Part shown: positions 16,661 through 26,900 of the stretch, in pieces
Layout of the letters: every line of letters starts with the position of its first letter
How positions within the stretch are numbered: position 1 is the first letter of the stretch
From: Tardiphaga sp. P9-11
GTDB taxonomy: Bacteria > Pseudomonadota > Alphaproteobacteria > Rhizobiales > Xanthobacteraceae
DNA length: 64,000 bases
Direction of reading: 5' to 3'
Assembly (NCBI RefSeq): GCF_008329525.1
Contig: NZ_NPKQ01000005.1
Coordinates: 186,001 to 250,000 of the forward strand
The notes under the pieces: model-generated
Told to the model about the DNA's origin: nothing
The model's database searches: none
The model's input: the letters and a program-made list of their open reading frames with translations, nothing else
Made by a program: the position numbers and the translations under genes

Positions 16661-19600
16661 TCAACGATTTGAGCTCTAGCGATCGCCTCCTCAATGCGCT
16701 CGCGCGTCGGAGCAGCTAGTCTCTCCACCTGAAGGAGGCGCGCGTACACCAGTGGTGGGTCTTCTTCTTGCAGAGCGTTTCGGTTCAGTAGAATAAAATC
16801 CGAAAGTTCTGCGAGTGAGATTTCGGATAGGTTTCGCCGGTGATCAGGGGCATGCGGTGCGCGAAATGCGAGGCGATTAGCAACTGTTCCAGGCATCCAG
16901 AGAAATGAGCCCGAGGTTTCCTCCGTCCGCTCATAGCCTTTCAGATGGCGCGCGATCTGCTCGCGGATGCGTGCTCCGGTCCTGAGCCATCCATGAGCGC
17001 GCGCGATGCGCTGGGCGAGGATGTCCTCGCGCACCGGCGCTTCGGCTTCCATGACGGCATCGATCATGGATTGCAGGCTCGGGCGATAGGAGAACTCGAA
17101 GAAACGCTCGGGATCCGCTTTGATGCCGGTGAGATCAACCATCCGGAATGTCGCTCCCGAGCGGGCTTCGACCTCGATCAGCGACGCAATCCGTTGCTCC
17201 CCGACAGGCCCAGGACCAGCGGTCGCCACAGCTACGCCGCAGGTTTCGTCCGCGAGACCGTCCGGTGCATTGCTGGTATCCACGTCGTCGGGCGGCATGT
17301 CGGTTTCATGCGGGATGTCGGCTTCGCCGGAGATCGCCACGCGTTCGGCTTCGGCGAAGGTCGCCCGGCTCGCCTCCAGCGCCGCGTTCAGCGCGTCATG
17401 AATGCGTTCCGTCGTTTCCGCGGCATTGAACCACCAGTCGGTCGACCAGATACGCAGGATGTTCCAGCCTAGGCCACGCAGAACCTGCTCGCGGACCTTG
17501 TCGCGATCGCGTGCGGTGGCCGAACTGTGATAGGTGGCGCCATCGCATTCGATCCCGGCCAGATACAGTCCCGCATGATCGGGATGGCGGATGCCGAGGT
17601 CTATCCGGAAGCCGGAGACGCCAACCTGCGGTACGATCTGCCAGCCGCGCGTCTCGAGCGCTGCAGCGACGGCTTGTTCGAAAGGTGATTCCATGTCGCC
17701 GCGCGAGCCTGAATCCTGCGCCGGAAGCGCGATCGCGCCACGCACGGCATAGTCCAGAAACGCCTTGAGATGGCGTACGCCGAGCGCCTTGCTGCGGTTG
17801 AGATCGATATCGTCGGCGCGCAGGCCAGAGAACACTTTCAGCTCGGTTCGCGCGCGGGTCACCGCGACATTCAATCGCCGCTCGCCGCCTTCGTTGTTAA
17901 TGGCGCCGAAATTCATAGGAAGTTTTCCGGCGGCATCGCGGCAGAAAGTGATCGAGAAATAGATCACGTCGCGTTCGTCCCCCTGAATGTTCTCGAGATT
18001 CTTGACGATCAGGGGCTCTATACGGTCGTCGGAAAAGAACCATTCGAGGTCGGGATTGGCGCGCAGCGTGTCGTCGAGCAGATCCTGAATAAGCGCCTGC
18101 TGCTGGGCGTTGAAGGTGATCACGCCGATGGTCGGACGATTCGCTTCCGGCAAAGCGAGCCAGGATTCCAATTTCTTGCGAATATCGCCCGCAATCGCAC
18201 GTGCCTCCTCGCGATTGGTACGGCTTTTGCCACGGTCATAGAGACCGGTTGGTACAAGATTCAGGGAAACCGCGCGGTCGTCCGTTACTGGGCTTGGGAA
18301 GGTTATGAGGTGATTGTCGTAATAGTGCCAGTTCGAGAACGCGATTAGCGATTCATGACGGCTGCGATAATGCCAGCGCAGATGCCGAACCGGCAGTCCA
18401 GATGCCTTTGCTTCGTCGAGAATGCTCTCAAGGTCGCGGTCGTGTTCTGGGATGCTGTCGTCGTCATCATTGGCGCGGCCGAAAAAATTGGTCGGCGGCA
18501 GCTGCTTTGGGTCGCCGACGATGATGGTTTGCTTGCCGCGCGCGATCGCGCCGACCGCATCCCAGGTGGCGATCTGGGAGGCTTCGTCGAAAATCACGAC
18601 ATCGAACAGAGCCTGATCGGTCGGCAAATATTGCGCGATCGAGAGCGGTGACATCATCACGCAGGGCGCCAGCTTGCCGAAGGTCTCCGGCATCGCCGCA
18701 ACCATTTCCCGGATCGATCGGCTCGGCCGCTTGAGGCCCATCTGATGGCGGAGCTGTCCGAGCTCCGACTGTCGGGACACGGATTCCGAAGACGGCAGGC
18801 CGTGCGCCAGCGCGCTGACTATCCTGTCGCTGGCATGGCTTCGCACGAGATCGTCGATGGCCCTGAAATCGACAATAGCATTTTCGTGCTCAAAGCGCCG
18901 GAAATTGCGCAGCTCTGGGCTCTCGTCGATCGTCTGCGGTAGCCACCAGCGCGCGTAGCCCAACCGGAAGGCGGCGATACTGCGGCCCGGTGACACCGCG
19001 CCGCTTTCGATATCGTCGACCAGGGGTGCGAGCCCGCGTGCGATCGCGCGTTTGCGAACTGCGCACCAGGACGACCAATCTCGAAATAGCGTACGCGCAT
19101 GTTCGAGTTCGTCCATCTGTTGGGAGAGGTTGCCGAGGAAGTCGTCGCTTCTGCCGTCGATCGGTAAACCGGCAATCGCCTCGAATGCGTCGATAGCTTC
19201 CTGTAGATCCTGGTAACGGGCCAGATAGTCCTTGGCGGCAGAAATTTGCGGTTGGTTGATCTGTCCTTTGAGGCCGCCCGCAATACTGGCCGCGACCTTC
19301 TGAACGTCGCCGGCAAACTCGCCGAGCTGTACCAGGGACGTCCGGAACTGCTCCGCCCTCTGCATGTGGACGCTCAGTGCCTTGCAGTCGGTCTCGAGTC
19401 CTGCAAAACGGAGCGAGGTTTGCGCGACTGCGTTGCTGTCGATCGCTCGATGGGTGGCCTGCAACTTGCGAAGCGGCGCCAGATCATTGTCCGGATTGGC
19501 CGTTTTAGTGCCGGCATAGGACCCAAGCAGGCCGCGGACGCGTCGTGCTAACAGCCAGGATTTCGGCCACATTGCCGCATTGGCCTCGTGCCAATCGCGC

Positions 19601-22584
19601 TCGATCTCGGCGAGCGGCATGCGGGACACGACGTCAGCAGCATAGCGCGCAGACAGGCCAGTCTCGGTCCGGCGATAGGTCGCGATCGCAGAATCGAGTT
19701 CAGCGAGGGCGCGCGCCAGCGTGGCAAAGTCGCGATGCAGGATGATCGTCAAGTCCTCCCCCGCGGAGGCGACGAGGTCCCGGGCCAAGTCGGTGAAGTA
19801 TCGCAGTCCGTCGGCGCGGCAATCCCGCAGGCCATCGAGGCCGAGGCGCGGGCTGATCGCAATCAACGCGGTTTGTGCCGCGGCCGCAGCGCGGCCAAGG
19901 GTACGTGCCGCGGCGATCAGCTTTTCCTGCCAGCCACTGGTCCATTCCTCGACATGCACCAGACGCAAGATCGGGCGAACGGTGACAGCCGCATAAGTTC
20001 GACCGAGGCGGTCAGCGAGATCTTCTAGGTCGGCATAGCCGGCAGCATCATGGACACCCTTGCTCTCCCATTGCAAGCTCGGTGCATGGTCGTCATGGCC
20101 CAGTGCGGCCATGCCAATCGCGAGATAAGGCGTCAATCCGTTCGGCGATTTGTGGTGCAAGGCCGCGACATAGGCATTCAGCTCATCGCGGCGGATCTGC
20201 AGGCGGTCATTGAGTGTCACCCACTGTGCGCCGATCTGCGGCCCGCGCTTCTCCCAAGAGTTTTTCAACTGATTGAAGAACTGCTTGCGATCGGCCTTGC
20301 TGGAATGGAGTTCGAGACAGTGATCGCCAAGGCCGTGCTCGCGCAGGCGGCGATGAACAACGTCGAGAGCAGCGGTTTTTTCGGCCACGAACAGCACCGT
20401 CTTGTGGCCGGCAAGGCACATCGCGATCATGTTGGCGATCGTCTGACTCTTGCCGGTGCCGGGCGGGCCGACAATGACGAAATCGCGTCCCTGCGCCGCG
20501 GCGAGGCTGGCCGCCACCTGGGACGAATCCGCAGGCAGCGGCATCACCAGGTCGGCGGAAGCATAGTGGCGATCGATGTCGTTTTCGTCGGGAAACGGTT
20601 GATCTGCTCCGTCGAATGCGCTTTCGGGATTGTCGATCAGATGTTTGACGACGCGGTTCTGCCGCAATCCTGCGATCCGGTCGGTGAGATCCTTCCACAT
20701 CAGATACTTGGCGAAAGAGAACGTCGATAGAGCGATATCATCGACGACCTCGAAGCCGGGCACGTCGCGCACCGCACGGCGCATATGCGTCAGCACCTGC
20801 GCGACATCGACGCCGTTCTCGTCTGCTGGCAAACCGTCGCGGAAGTCCGGCAGGCTGAGGTCGAAATCGCGTCTCAAGAACTGCAGCAGCGTCGCATTGA
20901 GCCGCGGTTCATCCTCGTGAAACTTGAGACGAAAGCGATCGGACGCTCCTGATCGCTCGAGCTTGACGGGCAGGAGGAGGATCGGCGCCCGATACAGCCG
21001 CTGGTCGGTCGGCGTCTTTCTCCATTTCAGGATACCGACGGCGAGATAGAGGGTATTGGTGCCGCCTTCGGTCAGATCGTTTTTGGCCGAGCGAAACAGT
21101 TCGGTCAGGCGTGCAGAGAGGTCCTTGGCATCGAGCATCGACGAGAGTTCGTCTCGCCTCAGCGCCTCGGCGGCGAAGGTCAGGTGCAGATCCTGACCAC
21201 GCTGCTCGCGATGCAGCACGGCATCGCGCTCGCCGAGCGGATTCTGCTGTGGAAGGGAGATCAGCTTGATGGCTGCGCCATCCGCCAGCCGATCCTCCAG
21301 ATAAGCGACGTCTGGACAGAGAAACGGAACCGTGCGCTTGCCTTCGGCGAAATTCAGAAGCCGGTTGCGCAGCGACAAATCGAGCAGCCGCGATTGCCAG
21401 CGTTCGATGCGGCCCGCCGCCGTGGTCGGCTTCACGTCCACGATATCAGCCGGTGCGAGTATGTCCGGCTCCGCAGGCAGCGGGACCTCCTCGAATGTGC
21501 CGACCTCTTCAATGTCGGTCCGGACGCGGGCTTCATGAGACGCCAGTGGCATGATGCCCGATGACCGCGATCGAGCGATATCGACTGCGGCGGTGAAGGG
21601 GTGCGCAGCGCCTTCGTCAAGCCCGGCTTCGCCGTCTTTTTTGGCCTGCTCGAACATCATTGGCGGCCGATGCGTGACGCCGGTGGTCTCGAACACCACG
21701 AGTTCGCGCGCCGCAATGCCCTTGCGCAGCTCGGTAACGTCGTCCTCGATCGTCTTGGGCAGGGTACGCTTGACCAGCCAGACGCCGGCCAAAGCATGCC
21801 CATCCATCAGCACCATCACGGCATTCAATCCGACGGCTTCTAGTGCCGCAGCGAAGAGCAGGGTCGTGTCGAGGCAGGTTGCTATCGTGTCTTGAGCAAT
21901 CTTGCTCGGCCCGCGAATTTTCTGCCCGCGCGTTTCAAAGCTCGCAGGCGGCTCCGCATAATGGAGCCCAAGTCCCGCGACCGCCGAGTAGATTGCTGCG
22001 GCCAGCATGTAAGCGCGCTTGGGGTCATTGCTCTGATAGCCGTCGAGGGCCGACGAGTGACCATGTGCGGCAAGCCGCTCTGCTGCCGATTTCAGGACGC
22101 GGAAGACGGCGGGATCGTTCGGCATGACGAAGGCCGGAAGCAGCTGCGCCATGTCCGATACGCCGCCCCACTCATCGCGGGCCAACAGGCGCACCGGCAC
22201 GATCGTCTCGGTGAGCAGGTCTTCACCCTGCATCAGGCGCAGCCGGATGTCACCGATCTCCGCTTCGTCAAGGCCTGCGAGATAGGCAGCATCCAGATCG
22301 ATGCGGCGGTCAGTCAGGGCGATCTCGTCGCCTGGGAGCAGCCGGTCGATTGTCCACGTTTTCGGCCTGAGGAATGGAGGGCTGGCACTCAGTTCGAGCC
22401 TGAGGCGTTCGGCCGCGTCCCCGGTCGGGTTGCGGATGGCGATGCTCCGGATGACCGGAATGGAGTTCTGGTGCGATGCAAAGGTGAATTTTGTCGCAAG
22501 ATCGGACACTATCGCGATCTCGGGAGCTCCCGGCGTTTCGATCAAAATATCATTTATCCCGGTGTTCAAGTGCGAGTCGTTCAT
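16657..22584 (-). CDS. COG1112-type superfamily 1 helicase with transglutaminase-like, PD-(D/E)xK and DUF3320 domains
   Basis: 1975 residues from the ATG at 22584 (an in-frame ATG at 22698 exists, but the extra 38 residues are Arg-rich and unlike the rest). Order: a beta-rich N-terminus (1-150); a transglutaminase-like segment with Cys237 and His263 (TIATCLDTTLLFAAALEAVG, DGHALAGVWL); DUF4011 near 393-412 (RWQSRLLDLSLRNRLLNF); helicase motif I GPPGTGKS at 706-713; motif II DEAS; QGDERDVIYFS and VAVTRAR (motifs V/VI); a Vsr-like PD-(D/E)xK nuclease at about 1631-1720 (FEQAV, RIDLGI, GIECDGATYH, GLGWNILRIWSTDWW); and a DUF3320-type tail at about 1830-1890. It probably unwinds and cuts nucleic acid. 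It is divergent, 158 bp away, from an Mre11/Rad50-like pair. Such giant helicase-nucleases are frequent in defence islands; a role in defence or repair is inferred. Confidence 0.9.
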   Translation of the reverse strand: MNDSHLNTGINDILIETPGAPEIAIVSDLATKFTFASHQNSIPVIRSIAIRNPTGDAAERLRLELSASPPFLRPKTWTIDRLLPGDEIALTDRRIDLDAAYLAGLDEAEIGDIRLRLMQGEDLLTETIVPVRLLARDEWGGVSDMAQLLPAFVMPNDPAVFRVLKSAAERLAAHGHSSALDGYQSNDPKRAYMLAAAIYSAVAGLGLHYAEPPASFETRGQKIRGPSKIAQDTIATCLDTTLLFAAALEAVGLNAVMVLMDGHALAGVWLVKRTLPKTIEDDVTELRKGIAARELVVFETTGVTHRPPMMFEQAKKDGEAGLDEGAAHPFTAAVDIARSRSSGIMPLASHEARVRTDIEEVGTFEEVPLPAEPDILAPADIVDVKPTTAAGRIERWQSRLLDLSLRNRLLNFAEGKRTVPFLCPDVAYLEDRLADGAAIKLISLPQQNPLGERDAVLHREQRGQDLHLTFAAEALRRDELSSMLDAKDLSARLTELFRSAKNDLTEGGTNTLYLAVGILKWRKTPTDQRLYRAPILLLPVKLERSGASDRFRLKFHEDEPRLNATLLQFLRRDFDLSLPDFRDGLPADENGVDVAQVLTHMRRAVRDVPGFEVVDDIALSTFSFAKYLMWKDLTDRIAGLRQNRVVKHLIDNPESAFDGADQPFPDENDIDRHYASADLVMPLPADSSQVAASLAAAQGRDFVIVGPPGTGKSQTIANMIAMCLAGHKTVLFVAEKTAALDVVHRRLREHGLGDHCLELHSSKADRKQFFNQLKNSWEKRGPQIGAQWVTLNDRLQIRRDELNAYVAALHHKSPNGLTPYLAIGMAALGHDDHAPSLQWESKGVHDAAGYADLEDLADRLGRTYAAVTVRPILRLVHVEEWTSGWQEKLIAAARTLGRAAAAAQTALIAISPRLGLDGLRDCRADGLRYFTDLARDLVASAGEDLTIILHRDFATLARALAELDSAIATYRRTETGLSARYAADVVSRMPLAEIERDWHEANAAMWPKSWLLARRVRGLLGSYAGTKTANPDNDLAPLRKLQATHRAIDSNAVAQTSLRFAGLETDCKALSVHMQRAEQFRTSLVQLGEFAGDVQKVAASIAGGLKGQINQPQISAAKDYLARYQDLQEAIDAFEAIAGLPIDGRSDDFLGNLSQQMDELEHARTLFRDWSSWCAVRKRAIARGLAPLVDDIESGAVSPGRSIAAFRLGYARWWLPQTIDESPELRNFRRFEHENAIVDFRAIDDLVRSHASDRIVSALAHGLPSSESVSRQSELGQLRHQMGLKRPSRSIREMVAAMPETFGKLAPCVMMSPLSIAQYLPTDQALFDVVIFDEASQIATWDAVGAIARGKQTIIVGDPKQLPPTNFFGRANDDDDSIPEHDRDLESILDEAKASGLPVRHLRWHYRSRHESLIAFSNWHYYDNHLITFPSPVTDDRAVSLNLVPTGLYDRGKSRTNREEARAIAGDIRKKLESWLALPEANRPTIGVITFNAQQQALIQDLLDDTLRANPDLEWFFSDDRIEPLIVKNLENIQGDERDVIYFSITFCRDAAGKLPMNFGAINNEGGERRLNVAVTRARTELKVFSGLRADDIDLNRSKALGVRHLKAFLDYAVRGAIALPAQDSGSRGDMESPFEQAVAAALETRGWQIVPQVGVSGFRIDLGIRHPDHAGLYLAGIECDGATYHSSATARDRDKVREQVLRGLGWNILRIWSTDWWFNAAETTERIHDALNAALEASRATFAEAERVAISGEADIPHETDMPPDDVDTSNAPDGLADETCGVAVATAGPGPVGEQRIASLIEVEARSGATFRMVDLTGIKADPERFFEFSYRPSLQSMIDAVMEAEAPVREDILAQRIARAHGWLRTGARIREQIARHLKGYERTEETSGSFLWMPGTVANRLAFRAPHAPDHRRNLSEISLAELSDFILLNRNALQEEDPPLVYARLLQVERLAAPTRERIEEAIARAQIVE

Positions 22585-22742
22585 TGCGCCGCCCAGTCTT
22601 CGTTTGCAATCATTCCGATATTGTGGGCTTGATCGCAAGTATGGTTTCAACTTTAAGGGGTGGTGCCGCCTCTGCGCGTTTCGCCGCAACTCCGGCATCG
22701 CTTGCGTGACGTCGATCCACTCTCCCGAAATGCCAATTCCCC

Positions 22743-23969
22743 ATGCGCTTCACATTCATTCATGCCGCCGATCTCCATATCGACAGTCCGCTGGCCGGGC
22801 TGCGCTTGAAGGATGAGGACGTGGCGCGGCGTTTCGCCGAGGCGGGGCGGCGAGCTGTACAGGCGCTTGTGGATGAAGCCATCGCCAGTAAGGCGGCCTT
22901 CCTGATCATTGCCGGCGATGTGTTCGACGGTGACTGGAAGGACGTCACTACGGGGCTTTTCTTCGTCAGCGCCATCAGTGCGCTGCACCGTGCCAAAATT
23001 CCGGTTTTTATCGTCAAGGGCAATCATGACGCAGAAAGCCTGATGTCGCGCGACCTCCCTTATCCGGACAGCGTCAGGGTGTTTCGTGCCAATGCGGCGG
23101 AAACAGTCGTGCTCGATGACTATCGCGTGGCGCTACACGGGCGGAGTTTTCCGAACCGGCTGATCGGCGACTTCGTCGACAACTATCCCACGCGTCGCGA
23201 GGGCTGGCTCAATATCGGCGTGCTGCACACCTCGCTCGACGGCACTCGCGGCCATGATGGCTATGCACCCTGCAGTGTCGATGACCTCAGGCGGTTCGGC
23301 TACGACTATTGGGCGCTGGGCCATATCCACGCCGCCGAAATCGTGGTGCGCGATCCATGGATCGTATTCCCCGGCAACCTGCAGGGTCGAAATGTGCGCG
23401 AAACCGGTGCGAAGGGCGCTATGCGCGTCACCGTCGAGGACGGCCGCATCATCGATGTCACGCCGGTGGCGCTGGACGGTGCACGCTGGGCGCACTTGAC
23501 AATCAATGTCACTGACGTCGCGGACGAGAAGGACCTGTTGGACCAAGTGTCGGCGGAACTGTCCGAGGCGCATACCCAGAGCGAGGGCCGCGCGCTGGCG
23601 GTGCGTGTCACGTTGACGGGCGCGACGGCGTTGCATGACGCGTTTGTGGCGCGGCGTGAACTGCTGCAAGACGAGTTACGGGCCGGTGCGCTGCATCTGG
23701 CGTCCGACTGCTGGGTCGAGCAGCTCAAAGTGAAGACGTCTCGGCTGGCGCGGCCAACTGCGGTGGTGCCTGATGCGGATAGCGTCGATGTTGGGGCGTT
23801 GCTCGGCGAGACCGCTCAGGATCCGGCCTTCGCGGCGGCGTTGGCGGAGCTGGTCGAGACCGTGAAGGCGAAGCTGCCGCGTGATCTGCAGGATGAGTTC
23901 GCGGCGTCCGACATGGTCGCGGCGCTGGCCGACGATGCACAGGCGATACTAGCGGGAGAACTGCTGTGA
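22743..23969 (+). CDS. SbcD/Mre11-like metallophosphoesterase nuclease (YhaO-type)
   Basis: 408 residues. The five phosphodiesterase motifs that bind two metal ions are intact: DLHID (10-14), GDVFDGDW, GNHDAE, GVLHTS and GHIH. A capping domain follows (MRVTVEDGRIIDVTPVAL), then a helical C-terminus that in this family contacts the ATPase partner. Mre11/SbcD proteins are DNA exo- and endonucleases controlled by a Rad50/SbcC ATPase, whose gene overlaps this one by 4 nt (GTGA at 23966-23969). The similarity is closer to the YhaO/YhaN-type pairs than to housekeeping SbcD. It starts 158 bp from the divergent helicase gene, so the three probably share a regulatory region. Confidence 0.92.
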   Translation: MRFTFIHAADLHIDSPLAGLRLKDEDVARRFAEAGRRAVQALVDEAIASKAAFLIIAGDVFDGDWKDVTTGLFFVSAISALHRAKIPVFIVKGNHDAESLMSRDLPYPDSVRVFRANAAETVVLDDYRVALHGRSFPNRLIGDFVDNYPTRREGWLNIGVLHTSLDGTRGHDGYAPCSVDDLRRFGYDYWALGHIHAAEIVVRDPWIVFPGNLQGRNVRETGAKGAMRVTVEDGRIIDVTPVALDGARWAHLTINVTDVADEKDLLDQVSAELSEAHTQSEGRALAVRVTLTGATALHDAFVARRELLQDELRAGALHLASDCWVEQLKVKTSRLARPTAVVPDADSVDVGALLGETAQDPAFAAALAELVETVKAKLPRDLQDEFAASDMVAALADDAQAILAGELL

Positions 23970-26900
23970 GGATCGAGCAGCTGGCGCTGGAGCGCTACGG
24001 CATCTTCACGGACCGCATACTCGTCTTCGACCCGCAGGCGTCGCTGCATGTGGTGCTCGGCGCCAACGAGGCCGGCAAGACATCGGCGCTGTCGGCGATC
24101 GGCGACCTTCTGTTCGGTTTCGGCGGCCGCACCGATTATGATTTCCGGCATGATAGTAAGCTGCTGCGCGTTGGCGGCACTTTTCGCCGCGCCGATGGCA
24201 GCGTCATCGCGGCACGCCGGCGTAAGGGCAACAAGAACACGCTGCTCGATGTCGATGACCAACCGCTGCCGGACGATCCGTTCGCGGCGCTGCTCGGCGG
24301 CATCTCGCGTGCTGCCTTCAACCAGGAATTCGGCATGACCGCGCAATCGCTGCGCGAGGGCGGCATTGAGCTGCTAGGCGCTGGCGGGCGGCTCGCGGAG
24401 ACGCTGGCGGCAAGTTCGGCGGGGATGGCCGCAGTGTCGCGGATCAAGGACCGGCTGCAGGCGCAGGCGGATGATCTGTTCACATCGCGGAAGTCGGCTA
24501 GCAAGCCGTTTTATCTTGCTGCAGACCGGCGTGATGTCGCCGACAAGGCGCTGCGCGAGGCGGTGGTGACGCGCGAGGCACTGCGGCAGCTGCAGGCGGC
24601 GGTGACCGAAGCGGGCGAAGGATTGGAAAAGCTGCAAGCAGCGCATAAGACGAGCGGCATCATGCTGGCGCGCTGGCAGCGAACCCTGCGGGTGCGCTCG
24701 CCGTTGGTGCGGCTCGATGCAATCGCGGTCGAGCTGAACTCGTTGGCGGACCTGCCGGTGGTGGCCGAGCAAATGCTGGCGGACTGGCGCAGCGCGCTCG
24801 ATGGTCTGACCGCGTTGGATGCCGAAATCACTGCGCTCGATGCTGCCGCTGCGGTGGATGCCGCCGAGATCGCCACCTTGACCGTGGATCATGCGCTGCT
24901 GGCCGAGGACGCGGTGATCGAGGCACTGCGGGAACGCGTCGGCGCCGTGCGCAAGGCAGCGACCGACCTGCCGCGGCGGCGGTATGACCGCGATGCTGCC
25001 GAAGCGCTGCTGGAGGATTGTGCGCGACGGCTCGGGCTTGCTTCGCATGCAGAACTCCGTGCGAGACTGCCGACCGATCCCGCACTGGCAGACGCGCGCG
25101 AGCGCATCGAGGCGATGCGGCGCGATTTGCAGGCGCTGGACGAGGCCGAGGCGCGGCATGCGCGGGTCATTCAGGAGCGCAACGCGTTCGAGACGCAGGA
25201 GAGCGCGGCGCAACTTGTCAGCGATATCGAGCCGCTGCGGCAGCGTTTTGCAGCGCTTGGCGACATCCCAGCACAGGACGAGCGCCTGCATCGCGAGCGC
25301 GCCGCGCATGCGGTGGAATTGAAGGCGCTTGGCGATGCCGTGGCCGCGCTCGATCCGATGCCGGGTTCTTTGGAGCGCCTGCGTGCATTGCCGGCGCCAG
25401 ACCGCGCCACGATCACCCGATTTGCCGGCGCCATCGAGGCGAGCGAGCTTGAGCTGAAGCGGCTCGCTCAGGTGATCGCCGCACTCGATGACGCGATCGC
25501 CGCGACCCAGCTCGAACTGGCGCGGTTGTCGCAATCCGGCGCCGTGCCGACCAAGGCGGGCCTCGTGCAGGCGCGGCAGATACGGGATGCGCGGCTCGAC
25601 GCGTTGCGTGCCGATGTCGACGGCGCGCGTGATGCGCGCGCCGCTGGGCTCGACGGTGTGGCGGAGGCGTCGCGCGCCATTGATGGCATCACGGACCAGT
25701 TGCTCACGGATACCGAGCGGGCGACGCGGCAGGAGGATGCGCAGCGCCATCTCGCCGACGCCCGCGATGCGCGCGAGCGCGAGGTGGCGAAGCGTGCCGG
25801 CGTGCAGCGTGCGTTGGACGAGACCGGCGAGGCGTGGCGACAGACCTGGGCGGCATCCGGCCTGCAGCCGCGCGGCGCTGCCGAGATGCTGCGCTGGCGC
25901 GAGCGGCTCGATGAGATCATAGCACGGCTGGAGAAGGTCGATCTGCAGCGCGTCGGAATCGACGCACTGGCTTCCGCGCTGGACGCGGGCAAGACGGCGA
26001 CGGTCAGCTTCCTCGAAGGGACGGGGCTGCGGCCCGATCCCGCGCCGCCAGCGGTTGTCCTGTATCGCGAGGCGAAGGGACGTTTCGAGCAGCTGCAGGA
26101 TGCATGGGCTGACGCGAAGGCGCGAGTCGTGGCAAAAACGCGGATCGCGCGCGACGTGGCCGAAGCGGCCGATGCGCGCGACCGGATCGCAGCGCGGATT
26201 GCGGAGTTGCGGCGGCATTGGCCGCAGACGATGCAGGCGATCGGGCAGCCTTTGGAAGCTACACCGGCACAGGCTAACGCCGCACTGACGGTGTGGAGCG
26301 CCGTCGGCGTGCCGCGCGCCAGCCATGAGCGCGAGGGCCGCAGCGTCGATACGATTGTGGCCGATCTGCAGGCATTTGATGCGGATGTCGCGTTGCTTTG
26401 TGCGCGGATCGCGCCGGATCTGTGCGATATGCCGGCGCAGGAGGCGCTGTCGCGCATCGCGGAGCGCCTCGCCGAGGCGCGCCGTGTCGGCGAAACGCGA
26501 AAGCGGTTGCAGGGCGGGGTGGAAAGGCGCGCGGGGGGCCTTAGTGCGCTGGTCGCGAAACGTTCTGCGAGCGTGTCCGCGCTCGATGAGGCATGCCGGG
26601 TGCTTGGCGTGGCCGATACTGCGGCACTCATCGCACCGCTGACGCGGCTTGCCACGCGCCAAACGTTGCAAAACGAACAGGCCGCGCTGCGGCGTCAACT
26701 CGGCGAGATTGCTGATGGTCATGACGAGGGCGCGTTACGCCGGGAGCGCGAGGGAATCGATCTCGACGGTTTGCGTGCCGGGATCGACAGCGAGACGGTG
26801 CATCAGGCACAGTTGTTGAAGGACATTACCGACGCCTCGGCAGCGCATCGTCAACGGCAGCAGGAGCTGGACGTACTGACCAAGGGCCGCGACGCTGCCA

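Noticed and set aside
24374-26722. 782-codon minus-strand open frame
   Set aside because: It lies fully opposite the Rad50-like gene, is Arg/Ala/Leu-rich without any domain, and arises from the GC-rich codon pattern of the sense gene.
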